Assembly: GCA_016794465.1 (NCBI GenBank) | Contig: JAEUKA010000074.1 | Location: forward strand, 1 to 64,000 | Length of the DNA: 64,000 nucleotides | Direction: 5' to 3' | DNA from: Myxococcales bacterium | GTDB taxonomy: Bacteria; Myxococcota_A; Polyangia; Palsa-1104; JAEUJZ01 | Shown here: in pieces, positions 33,351-41,538 of the stretch | Position numbering within the stretch: the first letter of the stretch is position 1 | How the letters are laid out: each line of letters starts with the position of its first letter | Made by a program: the position numbers and the translations under genes | Notes under the pieces: model-generated | Told to the model about the DNA's origin: nothing | Database searches by the model: none | The model's input: only the letters and a program-made list of their open reading frames with translations

Positions 33351-34091
33351 TTAGCGGCTTGTGTAGATCTTGAGGGACGGTAGCTCGATGGCGGACAGGT
33401 AGCCGCCTTTGCCGCACGCGGTGTCGAGCCCGATGAGATCGCCGCGAAACCACACATCGGTTGGGTCGTCGAGGATCTTGGCAAACCAGCTCAAGTGGTC
33501 GAGCGGCAGCTCCTTGGTGATGGTGTGGCCGAAGCACAAGCGCTTGCCTTTGTAGCCCCGGTAAAAGTCGGGCTCGCGACACCACAGGAGGTTGCGCTTG
33601 CGGCCATCTTTGGGGTGCTGCCAGACCTCGCCTTCGCCATCGAGCCCCGCGTGGACATAGATCGCATGCTCGTCTTCGTAATAGAGCTGTAGCGACTCCA
33701 TCCACTCGATGACCGACGGCGGAAACCACTTGGTCGGCGCCAGCAGCATCGCTGCCTGCTCCATCTCGGGCAGCGTCTCGGCATCCGTCAGCGAGTGCAG
33801 CGCTTGGAAGCAGCCATTCTCGGGTCGCAGCAGAAAGCCCGGCTCTGGATGTTTGAAGCAGCGCAGCCACGCTTCCTCGTGATTGCCCATCAGCGGCACC
33901 ACCTTGGCAGCGGTCTGCGCCGGCAGCGCCCGAACCAGCTCGATCACCTCCCGCGACTGCGGTCCGCGATCCAAGTAGTCGCCCAAAAAGACAATGGTGT
34001 CTTCTTCGGTCAGCTCGGGCAGGCGCGACAGCAGCCGGGCCAGGTGTGAGGCTTCCCCGTGGATGTCTCCGATCGCGAAGGTACGATTCAT
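33351..34091 (-). CDS. metallophosphoesterase, PPP-type phosphatase-like
   Basis: Conserved PPP-family metal ligands are all present: FAIGDIHGEASHL (D-x-H), IVFLGDYLDRGPQS (G-D-x-x-D-R-G) and PLMGNHEEAWLRC (G-N-H-E), with later His in VHAGLDG and FGHTITKEL. Family members act as Ser/Thr/Tyr protein phosphatases or diadenosine tetraphosphatases; the second cannot be excluded at this size. ATG 34091 puts the first motif at residue 6; ATG 34100 adds three residues. Confidence 0.9.
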   Translation of the reverse strand: MNRTFAIGDIHGEASHLARLLSRLPELTEEDTIVFLGDYLDRGPQSREVIELVRALPAQTAAKVVPLMGNHEEAWLRCFKHPEPGFLLRPENGCFQALHSLTDAETLPEMEQAAMLLAPTKWFPPSVIEWMESLQLYYEDEHAIYVHAGLDGEGEVWQHPKDGRKRNLLWCREPDFYRGYKGKRLCFGHTITKELPLDHLSWFAKILDDPTDVWFRGDLIGLDTACGKGGYLSAIELPSLKIYTSR

Positions 34092-34181
34092 CCTGACCAT
34101 CGTACCGCAGCCTGCGCCCAGTCGAACAGAGGACGGCGACGACCCCAGTCCCTTGCGCCAGTCTGCCGTTTGCTTGGGCGG

Positions 34182-34604
34182 CTACTTGACGAGCGGACGA
34201 CCCTGGGCCTTCCAGCCCGCGATGCCATCTGCGAGGTGACGCACATCTTGGTAGCCCGCCGCCTTCAAGATCTCCATCGCGCGATGGCTCCGACCGCCGG
34301 CTGCGCAGTACAGGACCACGGTGCGGCTCTTGTCGATCTCGGGCAGGCGCGTCTCGATCTGGTCGAGCGGAATGTGCTTGGCGCCGGCAATGTAGCCACC
34401 GCTCCACTCCGACAGCGTCCGCACATCGATCAGCTGCGCCGTCGGACTGTGCTTCAGCAGCGCCTCGGCCTCACTGACCGATAGATTGGCGCTCAGCTCT
34501 TTGGCCGCTGGGTCCGCCGCACCAGCCGAAGTCGCCGCCGGAGCCGCCGGCTTGTTACAGCCAGCCGCCAGCACCACCCACAACACCCCGTGAACCAGTC
34601 TCAT
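34182..34604 (-). CDS. rhodanese-domain lipoprotein
   Basis: Signal peptide with lipobox LAAGC (Cys16), an Ala-rich linker, then a single rhodanese domain (QLIDVRTLSEWSGGYIAGAKHIPLD) with active-site loop YCAAGGRSHRA, in which Cys is the sulfur carrier. It would bind sulfane sulfur or a related oxyanion at the periplasmic face of a membrane. 140 aa. Confidence 0.9.
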   Translation of the reverse strand: MRLVHGVLWVVLAAGCNKPAAPAATSAGAADPAAKELSANLSVSEAEALLKHSPTAQLIDVRTLSEWSGGYIAGAKHIPLDQIETRLPEIDKSRTVVLYCAAGGRSHRAMEILKAAGYQDVRHLADGIAGWKAQGRPLVK

Positions 34605-34628
34605 CTGCTCTCCTCGCCCAAGAAAGGA

Positions 34629-36194
34629 CTACGCCACCGTGCGCAGCCGCCGAATCAGCCAGCGGACCTCCGGCGCGGTGGGATCTTGCATCCGATCGCG
34701 CAGCTCCAGCTCATCACTTAAGTGCGTGATCGCCTCTGAGTGCCGCAGGCTCTGCACCCGAGGCCGATTCGACAGCAGCGTCACCGCCAGAAGATGCAGG
34801 CTGTCCGCCTCGCCCCACTGGTAGCCACACTCGCGCGCCATCGCATGAGCCAGCGCATCCCGGGCATCCCGCTCGGCAGCCGCCGGATTGCTCCGCCGCA
34901 GGTGCAGCTGTCCCCGCAGGTTGAGCAGATCGATCCGATAGCAGGCCAGCGACAGCTCCTCTGCCAACGCCAGGGCCGTTCCCAGCGCCGCCGCCGCTGC
35001 TTCATAGCGGGTCAGATCCATCTGCAGCCGGGCTTGCTCGCGACCCGCTGCGACCAGCACCTCCGCCGCGCCACTGTGACTGGCAAAGTGCATCGCCTTC
35101 GCAATCGCTTGGGCAGCGGCTTCGTGCTCGCCATCGCGACGCAGCGCATCGGCCAGCAGCACCGCAGTCTCCGCCGCCGCCAGCGTGTCATGACTCTCGT
35201 CCGCCCGCGCCTCACATGAGGTCAGCCACTTGCGCGCCTCGGTCACATCCTGCATCCGCAGCGCTCGCTGGGCCAGCAGCAGGGCCAGCCGCAGCGGCCA
35301 CTCGCGCACATCATGCCCCGCCTGCCGCAGCAGCGACCGCGACAGCCACAGGTGAAGCAGACACAGCGACGCATCCCCCGACAAAAGCGCCAGCGAGGCT
35401 TGCTCTGCCGCCGCCGCCGCTTGCTGCTGAAGGTCCGGCGACAGCGCCTGCGCCTTGGCCGCCAGGGACGAAGCCAGCTTCAGCCGCCCCGCCAGCCGAT
35501 GAATCTGCGCCTGCCGCAGCCACAGCCCCGGCAGCATCTCTGGGTGCAGCGGCCACTGACGCTCGGTCGTCACCAGCGCCGCATCGAGCTGCCCGGTCAT
35601 GCGCAGCACCTCGGTTTCCCACCACAGCAGCTGGGCATAACGAAGCTGCCAGCCCGCGTCCCCCACCGACAGCGGCGCCACCAGCGGATACAGCCGCCGA
35701 ATCAGCTCGAGCAGCAGCCGCGACCGCCCCAGCCGACAGCCGAGGTGGGCAAACCCGCCCAGCTGCCCCGCGAGCACCCCGTACGCCGCCAGCGGCTCGG
35801 CCTCCGCCAGGTGCTGATCAAACACATCGAGCAGCGCTTGCACCGCCGGCTCCTCAATCGGAAGCTGGAGCAGTGCCTCGGTCGGCAGCTCGGACGGGAA
35901 CTGCTGCGGCTCCGGCGACCCCTGCTCGGCGGGCACAAGCTCCGCAAATCCCAGGCGCGTCGCCTCGGCGCCCAGCGTCTCATCCCGCAGCAGTCCCCGC
36001 GCAAAAGCCACCACCTGCTTGCTCGCCACCAGGTGTTCCAGCAGCAGCTCGAGGCGGTCTTCGGGCGCAAGCTGAGCCGGCGCAGTCCGCCACAGCTCCA
36101 GCGCCAGACCCGAACAGACAATGCCCAGCTGCGCGGGCGTACCCAGGTGGAACAGGTGTTCCCCCAGCCAGGCGATCAGAGGCTCCAGTGGCAT
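34629..36194 (-). CDS. TPR-like helical repeat protein coupled to hybrid kinase
   Basis: This 521-aa, Leu/Ala-rich, almost entirely helical protein has degenerate tetratricopeptide-type repeats (ALVTTERQWPLHPEMLPGLW, AAAETAVLLADALRRDGEHE, CYRIDLLNLRGQLHLRRSNP). No enzymatic domain. Its ATG overlaps the stop of the hybrid kinase gene (TGATG), so it is made together with that kinase and may be its partner, scaffold or output module. Confidence 0.7.
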   Translation of the reverse strand: MPLEPLIAWLGEHLFHLGTPAQLGIVCSGLALELWRTAPAQLAPEDRLELLLEHLVASKQVVAFARGLLRDETLGAEATRLGFAELVPAEQGSPEPQQFPSELPTEALLQLPIEEPAVQALLDVFDQHLAEAEPLAAYGVLAGQLGGFAHLGCRLGRSRLLLELIRRLYPLVAPLSVGDAGWQLRYAQLLWWETEVLRMTGQLDAALVTTERQWPLHPEMLPGLWLRQAQIHRLAGRLKLASSLAAKAQALSPDLQQQAAAAAEQASLALLSGDASLCLLHLWLSRSLLRQAGHDVREWPLRLALLLAQRALRMQDVTEARKWLTSCEARADESHDTLAAAETAVLLADALRRDGEHEAAAQAIAKAMHFASHSGAAEVLVAAGREQARLQMDLTRYEAAAAALGTALALAEELSLACYRIDLLNLRGQLHLRRSNPAAAERDARDALAHAMARECGYQWGEADSLHLLAVTLLSNRPRVQSLRHSEAITHLSDELELRDRMQDPTAPEVRWLIRRLRTVA

Positions 36195-37600
36195 CAGGCA
36201 ACCCTCGGCAGGACGATGGTGACGCGCGTGCCGGCGGAGTGGATGCCAGCGGGGCGCGGGGCAGAAGGCGGCAGCGGTGACTCCAGCAAAAGCTGGCCCC
36301 CGTGCTGGCCGACAATGCTGCGACAGATGCCCAGCCCCAGCCCGGTGCCTCGGTCGCCTTTGGTGGTAAAGAACGGCTCGAAGATGCGCGGCATGATCTC
36401 GGCGGGGATGCCATCGCCATAGTCGTCGATCTGGATGCGCACCGTGGGCCCTGGCTGACCGGGCTGACTGCCTGGGGTCCGGCTCGTGCGACTGCCGACC
36501 CCACTTTGCAGCGGCTGCGCCAGCGGATCGGACAGCACCCGCACGCTGATGCTGCCCCCCGGTCGGGTCGCGTCGAGCGCGTTGCGCAGCAAGTTCAAGA
36601 ACACCTGCACCAGCTTGTCGCGGTTGATGTTGGCGATGGCCTGGTCGGTCAGCTCGCGGGAGATCGTTCGCTGCCGAAACTCCGGATCGAAGCGCAGGAT
36701 CGACAGCGCCTCTTGCAGCGACGGCACCACCGGCTCGGGTGAGAGGGTCAGGCTGGGATGTATCGCCAGCGGATCGTCCTGCGGCGGCAGCGTGCCGTGG
36801 ACCCGCGAGAAGTCACGGATCTCTCCGACCAGCCCGCCCAGCCGCGCCCGCGCCGTCAGGATCGCCGAGGTAAACAGCTTGACCTCCGGGTCGTCGGGAT
36901 AGCGGTCGCGAATCATCTCGGCGTAGCTCAGCACCGACAGCTGGTTGCCGATCTCGTGCGCAATCCCCGACGCCACCCGCCCCACTGCCGCCATCCGCTC
37001 ACTCTCCAGCAGCCGCTCCTGCGCCGAGTGGATCTGCCGCAGCGCCTGCGACAGCGCGCTGTTGTTGTGCTGCATCGCTGCCACCGTCCGCCGCAGCTGC
37101 ACCACCATGTCGCCCCGCTCGATCGCATTGCGCACCGTGAGCAGCAGGCTCTCGCGGTCCCACGGCTTCTCGACGCACTGGAAGATGCCCCCTTCGTTGA
37201 TGGCGCGCAGCATCGTCTGTTTGTCGGCGTGCATCGTCAGCAGCACCCGCACCGTGTCCGGAGCCTGACTGCGCACCTTCGATAGCAGCGCAATCCCGTC
37301 CAGCTCCCGCAGGCCCTGCTCACACAGAAACAGCGGCGGGGCAATCGGCTCACTGCGCAGCGCCGCCAGTGCCAGGGTCGGACTGCGAAAGGTCTTGATG
37401 AGGTAGCTCGGGTGCTCGCCAAGGACGCTGCACAGCCGCGCCACCTCTTGCGGGTCGTCGTCACTGACCAAGTAGATGAGGTGCGGGTAGATGCTCCCGT
37501 CGCTCGGAGCGCCCTGCCCCACCCCAGCCCCTGGCAAGCTCGCGCTCACTTCGTCGCTGTGACCGGCCGTTCCGTCAGAGTTTCCAGCAGGAGGCAGCAT
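36194..37600 (-). CDS. hybrid: receiver-like domain plus histidine kinase
   Basis: An N-terminal receiver domain (about 40-160) keeps the acidic pocket (LVSDDDP) and Lys145 (VEKPW), but the phospho-acceptor position is Glu94 (FLCEQGLRELDG) instead of Asp. A DHp helix with His215 in SGIAHEIGNQLSVL and a full HATPase domain follow (NLLRNALDA, DYGDGIP, FTTKGDRGTGLGLGICRSI). A Gly/Ser/Pro insert lies in the ATP lid region. The kinase should be active; the receiver probably works without phosphorylation. The first 35 residues are disordered and a later start is possible. The TPR gene follows in the same operon. Confidence 0.88.
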   Translation of the reverse strand: MLPPAGNSDGTAGHSDEVSASLPGAGVGQGAPSDGSIYPHLIYLVSDDDPQEVARLCSVLGEHPSYLIKTFRSPTLALAALRSEPIAPPLFLCEQGLRELDGIALLSKVRSQAPDTVRVLLTMHADKQTMLRAINEGGIFQCVEKPWDRESLLLTVRNAIERGDMVVQLRRTVAAMQHNNSALSQALRQIHSAQERLLESERMAAVGRVASGIAHEIGNQLSVLSYAEMIRDRYPDDPEVKLFTSAILTARARLGGLVGEIRDFSRVHGTLPPQDDPLAIHPSLTLSPEPVVPSLQEALSILRFDPEFRQRTISRELTDQAIANINRDKLVQVFLNLLRNALDATRPGGSISVRVLSDPLAQPLQSGVGSRTSRTPGSQPGQPGPTVRIQIDDYGDGIPAEIMPRIFEPFFTTKGDRGTGLGLGICRSIVGQHGGQLLLESPLPPSAPRPAGIHSAGTRVTIVLPRVA

Positions 37601-37910
37601 TTCGGCGGAGCATACCCCGTTTCGATTACCCAGGCTAGCGGGGGTATACGCCCGGTCAGGTCCGCCAAGCAGCGCGGGGGTCTGTGTTCAATAACCACCC
37701 GATCGGGTGCCGGGGGGTCTTGGCGTTGCGGTTTGGGTACCTCAAGAGGTGCCGGGGGGTCTTGGCGTTGCGGTCTGGGCACCTCAAGAGGTGCTTGGGG
37801 GGAGTGTGTTGTGGAAAAAGCACCGAAAGAGGTGCTTGGCGTGAAGATCGGACCTTGCGTAGCTGGGAAGCGTGGCTAGCTTGAGGGGCACTTTTCAAAG
37901 GAAGGTGCTC
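37601..37910. other. divergent intergenic region with palindrome array
   Basis: This 310-bp gap separates the hybrid kinase gene (minus) from the 274-aa gene (plus). Its main content is the 42-bp repeat/palindrome array listed separately; AAGGAAGG before ATG 37911 is the ribosome-binding site. Open frames here on the minus strand merely translate the repeat. Confidence 0.5.
37706..37837. repeat. 42-bp tandem repeats with GCACCTC/GAGGTGC palindromes
   Basis: Units of 42 bp begin at 37706 and 37748, with a partial third at 37790. Dyads sit at the unit junctions: GGTACCTC-AA-GAGGTGCC (37736-37753, one mismatch), GCACCTC-AA-GAGGTGC (37779-37794, perfect) and AAGCACC-N6-GGTGCTT (37818-37837, perfect). 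The regular spacing just upstream of a gene start suggests multiple operators for a dimeric regulator, or a set of RNA hairpins in its leader. Confidence 0.7.
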
Positions 37911-38735
37911 ATGGGACGTACATTTTCTGCAGAGTCTTTGGTTTCGATGCCTCGGGTGAACGTGGACTCGGGCTTGGCGCTGTGGCAGGCGCTGCGGGCG
38001 GTGGTGGCGGCAGAGAGCAAGCTGCCCAAGTTCATCCAAGCGCCGTGGTCGGTGGTCGATCGTGAGGGGACCCAGCTGTTCGATCTGGCGCAGGCTCGCT
38101 TTTTGGAGGCGGGCAAGGGCGCGGGATCGGCGGCCAAGCGCAGCGCGGATAGCGTGGTCGATAACGCGGTGGGGGCGCTGGCTCAGTTCCTGGAGTCGTG
38201 GACCCGGCTGCCGGACAGCTTGCCCCAGGCACAGCTGGCGGCGGCGGCTCGGCAGGCGCTGTTTCCGGAAGGGACGGCCTTTTTGAACCTGCCGTTCGAG
38301 CAAGAGTGGGCGCAGGTTGAGCGGCGGCTGCGGCTGATGAAGAGCGAGGGACTCGACAAAGACATCGAGCGACTTGGAGGGGCGCCGTTTGTGAAACACC
38401 TTGTGGAAGCGCAGGCGGCGTATGGCAAGGCGCTGGGACTGACCAAGGTGGTTGCGCTGCCGGCAGAGACGGTCGGGCTGCGCGAGCCGCTGGACGCCCT
38501 GCTGTCGGCGCTGCGGCTGTATGTGATCAAGGTGACGGCCTATCGGGACGAATCGGAGCCCGAGACGGTGGCCTTGGCGGACCGGCTGCTGCGACCGCTG
38601 GTGAGCTGGGTGAGCAAGCCATCCAAAGCGGGGTCTGAGTCTGAGCCCGAGTCCGACCCCGAGCCCGCGTCCGACCCTGACCCTGCGGCAGCTCCCGCCC
38701 CCCGACCCTCGTCCGGCGGGCCTCAGGGGGCGTAG
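37911..38735 (+). CDS. helical protein of unknown function with acidic Pro-rich tail
   Basis: ATG 37911 follows AAGGAAGG; a longer frame to 37872 lacks such a site. The 274-aa product is mostly helical (ALWQALRAVVAAESKLPKF, SVVDNAVGALAQFLES, REPLDALLSALRLYVIKVTAY) and ends in an Asp/Glu/Pro tail (ESEPESDPEPASDPDP). No family recognised; the layout resembles short helical-bundle proteins made in several copies by some myxobacteria. The palindrome array upstream suggests tight control. Confidence 0.6.
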   Translation: MGRTFSAESLVSMPRVNVDSGLALWQALRAVVAAESKLPKFIQAPWSVVDREGTQLFDLAQARFLEAGKGAGSAAKRSADSVVDNAVGALAQFLESWTRLPDSLPQAQLAAAARQALFPEGTAFLNLPFEQEWAQVERRLRLMKSEGLDKDIERLGGAPFVKHLVEAQAAYGKALGLTKVVALPAETVGLREPLDALLSALRLYVIKVTAYRDESEPETVALADRLLRPLVSWVSKPSKAGSESEPESDPEPASDPDPAAAPAPRPSSGGPQGA

Positions 38736-38778
38736 TCCCCAGCGTTGCAATTCGGAAGGCGCGCGCTACGTTCCCGTC

Positions 38779-39582
38779 ATGGCGAAGCAATCCAGTGTCT
38801 TTATGGGCTCGGCAAGCGGGCCGTTTCGGGCGGACCAGCTTCGGGACGGCGATTCGTATGAGCTGTCGAACGGTCATCCGATCTCGTGTCTGTCGAGTGG
38901 GCGGCGGCACGGACTGGGACATGATGCGGGGCACCTGACGCTGTCGTCGGACCCGGCTACGCACGCGGCGCCGATCGATCTGGGGCTGACCTGGGGCGAG
39001 CAGAAGCACCTGCGGGCGCCGGACTTGGTGGTGGGGCAGTTTGAAAGCGAGCCGGGGTGGGAGCCGGGGGTGCCGCCGCTGGCCGTCGAGTATGCCGACC
39101 GGGGGCAAGACGAAGCGGAGCTGCAAGCCAAGCTCGGCGAGCTGCTCGAGCGGGGCATCCAGTACCTCTGGGTGGTGCGGCTGACCGGGCCGCTGCGGGT
39201 CGAGGTCTACTCGCCGGGCCAGAAGATGCAGCTGGTCCCTGCCGATGGGGAGCTGCGAGCACCGGGCGTGCTGCAGAACCCGGTGCCGGTGCGGGCGCTG
39301 GTCGACAGGGAGGTGGCGCTGGAAGCCACGCTGCGCAACCTGCTCAACCGCAAGGGCTACGCCAGCCTGGAAGCGCTGCGAGCCGAGGAGTCCGCCAAGG
39401 GTCGCGCCGAAGGGGAAGCACGGGGCAAGGCCGAGAGCATCTTGGCAGTCCTGGGGGCGCGGGGTCTTTCCGTACCGGAGCCGGTGGCCGCGCAGATCCG
39501 GGCGTGTCGCGAGCTGGCCTCCTTAGATGCGTGGCTGCTCCGGGCAATGACGGTCAGCAGCGCCGCTGAGGTGTTGTGCTAA
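38779..39582 (+). CDS. Uma2/Rpn-like PD-(D/E)XK nuclease family protein
   Basis: The middle carries a Uma2-type core: LRAPDLVVGQ, PPLAVEYADRGQDEAELQAKLGELLERG and IQYLWVVRL, matching the P-D, E-x-x-S/D and K positions of the PD-(D/E)XK fold. The C-terminal 80 residues (GEARGKAESILAVLGARGLSV, SLDAWLLRAMTVSSAAEVL) resemble the helical tail of Rpn/transposase-like PDDEXK proteins. Such families are numerous in cyanobacteria and myxobacteria; activity is usually unproven. The N-terminal 60 residues are less conserved. Confidence 0.7.
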   Translation: MAKQSSVFMGSASGPFRADQLRDGDSYELSNGHPISCLSSGRRHGLGHDAGHLTLSSDPATHAAPIDLGLTWGEQKHLRAPDLVVGQFESEPGWEPGVPPLAVEYADRGQDEAELQAKLGELLERGIQYLWVVRLTGPLRVEVYSPGQKMQLVPADGELRAPGVLQNPVPVRALVDREVALEATLRNLLNRKGYASLEALRAEESAKGRAEGEARGKAESILAVLGARGLSVPEPVAAQIRACRELASLDAWLLRAMTVSSAAEVLC

Positions 39583-39618
39583 GGTGCCGCCCCGACTTAT
39601 CCGGAGAACCTATTTCCC

Positions 39619-40701
39619 ATGAAGATTGCCATCGTTGGTGCGGGCCCTGGCGGCTCGACCTGTGCCCTGCAGCTGGCCCGTCAGGGTCGTCATGAAGTGA
39701 CCTTGCTCGATCGCGACGAGTTTCCCCGCCCCAAGACCTGTGGCAGTGGCCTGGGTCCGCGCTGTCTGCAAGTCCTGTCCGAGCTTGGCCTTGCCGATCA
39801 CTTTGCGCCGCTGGCCCAGGAGATCAGCGGCCTGCGCTTCGTTGGCCCCGGTGGCGATGAAGCCCAGCTCAGCTCGAACAAGGTCGAGGCCTGGATCATC
39901 CCGCGCTCGACGTTCGATGCCGAGATAGCCTTTGCCGCCGAGCGGGCCGGCGCCCACTTTGTCCAGGGCTTTCATGCCAAAAGGCTGCTGCGCGATCCCT
40001 CGGGTCGCATCGTCGGCATCAGCGATGGCAAGACCGAGGTCGAGACGGACCTGCTGATCCTGGCCGATGGGGCGCACTCGCGGTTTTCGATCGACAGGCG
40101 ACCCAAGCGGCAGATCGCGGCGATCATGGCCTGGTACGAAGGCGTGCCGTATACCCCCGGCATCTTGGAGATGTACTTCGATAAGCGGGTGAAGCCCTGG
40201 TACGGGTGGCTGTTCCCCGAGACGGCGACGCGGGTGAACGTCGGCATCTGCTACGACCCCGAAGACCCGGCTGATCCGAAGCGACTGCTCGATGAGGTGA
40301 TTGCGACCCACGTGGGCGACCGGCTGCGCGGGGCCGAGCAGGTCGGCAAGTACAAGGGTCATCCGATCGTCTATGCCGAGGGCGTGGGGCCGATTGCGTC
40401 GCCGGGTGCGATCTGGATCGGGGAGTCGGCACGGCTGACCAATGCGGCGACCGGGGAAGGAATCTCGTACGCGATGCGGTCGGCGTGTGTGGCGGCGGCG
40501 GCGATTGGCCGACATGAGCGGTCGGACACGGCGCTGCTCAAGGACTATCAGGCGGAGACAACCCGGACGTTTGCGCTGCCGCTCAAGACGGCGGTGGGCT
40601 TTATGAACTTTGTGAACACGCCCGTCTTTGGGATGGCTTCGTCCCTGATCACCAGCCGCGCGGTCCAAGGGACGATGCGCTACCTGCTGGCCAACGCCTA
40701 A
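39619..40701 (+). CDS. FAD-dependent oxidoreductase, geranylgeranyl reductase family
   Basis: N-terminal dinucleotide-binding motif IVGAGPGGSTCALQLAR, then the family signature KTCGSGLGPRCLQVL, ADGAHSRFS near residue 155 and the second FAD motif IWIGESARLTNAATGEGISYAM. Members reduce isoprenoid double bonds or act as related flavoproteins. 360 aa is typical for single-domain bacterial forms. ATG 39619 opens directly on the FAD motif. The substrate is not determinable; menaquinone or carotenoid-type isoprenoids are possible. Confidence 0.88.
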   Translation: MKIAIVGAGPGGSTCALQLARQGRHEVTLLDRDEFPRPKTCGSGLGPRCLQVLSELGLADHFAPLAQEISGLRFVGPGGDEAQLSSNKVEAWIIPRSTFDAEIAFAAERAGAHFVQGFHAKRLLRDPSGRIVGISDGKTEVETDLLILADGAHSRFSIDRRPKRQIAAIMAWYEGVPYTPGILEMYFDKRVKPWYGWLFPETATRVNVGICYDPEDPADPKRLLDEVIATHVGDRLRGAEQVGKYKGHPIVYAEGVGPIASPGAIWIGESARLTNAATGEGISYAMRSACVAAAAIGRHERSDTALLKDYQAETTRTFALPLKTAVGFMNFVNTPVFGMASSLITSRAVQGTMRYLLANA

Positions 40702-40875
40702 CCGAACCTCTGCGGACCTCGGCGGCTGCGTCGGCGGTGCGGTTACAGGGCCGTGAACGGCTGGCTACGGTGGTGAGACGTGGCGCGGGTGCCTATCGTC
40801 GCAGTGGTCGAGCCGCTGGCCCGGTGGCGCACCCGTTGCTTCGGCTCCTGCCATCTACCTACCAAGGAGCCCTCG

Positions 40876-41508
40876 ATGCGCATGACCTCGCTGACCAAGA
40901 CTGTCTCTGTGCTGGCCTTGACCCTGTCGCTTGCCGCGTGTGGGGAAGAGCGACACCAAGCCACGGCTGCCGAGCAGGAGACAGTGCTCGGGGTGATCGC
41001 AACCGGACTGCACCTGCGCGACCACCGCAGCACCGATCGCGTCGCGCTACCGCCCGGGACCGAGACGCTGATTGGGCTGGTCATCGACTCGGTGTGCAAG
41101 GCGTCGCTGTCGAGTGTGGCGGTCGGCGATCACACCCAAGAGACGCTGACGTTTGACTGCAAGGACGGCGACTTCAAGGGCCGCTACGTCCGCGAGCTGG
41201 ATCACCACGTCCTCGACCTGTTTGCGAAGACCTCGCTGGATATCCGCTACACCGGGGATGTCACTGCGCGGCGCGACTTCCTGGACGGCAAGATGACGCT
41301 GATCGCCACCAAGGATCTGTGGATCACCGATGTCGGCGTGTCCGATCACATCGACTTCCTGGGGGTCCAGTTTGACCCGAGCGGCTGCGCGATTGGCGGG
41401 GCGATGACGATGAAGCTGCACGCCAACCTCCCCGGCAAGAAGGTCGATGTCGCCGCCGATGCCGTCTTCGGTCCCACCTGCGGCGAGATCTGGGTCAAAG
41501 AGCAGTAG
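40876..41508 (+). CDS. lipoprotein of unknown function (210 aa)
   Basis: ATG 40876 has AAGGAG 10 nt upstream. Signal peptide with lipobox LAAC (Cys about 20). The mature part is mainly beta (VALPPGTETLIGLVIDSVCKAS, TLTFDCKDGDFKGRYV, MTLIATKDLWITDVGVSDHI) with four Cys, probably two disulfides, and resembles small outer-membrane or periplasmic beta-sandwich proteins. No family recognised. The frame is open further upstream but lacks a ribosome-binding site there. Confidence 0.7.
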   Translation: MRMTSLTKTVSVLALTLSLAACGEERHQATAAEQETVLGVIATGLHLRDHRSTDRVALPPGTETLIGLVIDSVCKASLSSVAVGDHTQETLTFDCKDGDFKGRYVRELDHHVLDLFAKTSLDIRYTGDVTARRDFLDGKMTLIATKDLWITDVGVSDHIDFLGVQFDPSGCAIGGAMTMKLHANLPGKKVDVAADAVFGPTCGEIWVKEQ

Positions 41509-41538
41509 CCTTAAGCTGCCCCGCGCAAGCGGGCGGTG

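Noticed and set aside
35216..36280. Long plus-strand open frame (354 aa), Pro/Ala/Thr-rich
   Set aside because: It is antisense to the TPR gene and its composition is the usual mirror of high-GC coding DNA; no start context or domain.
37656..38750. 364-aa minus-strand open frame including the palindrome repeats
   Set aside because: Antisense to the 274-aa gene that has a good ribosome-binding site; no domain seen.
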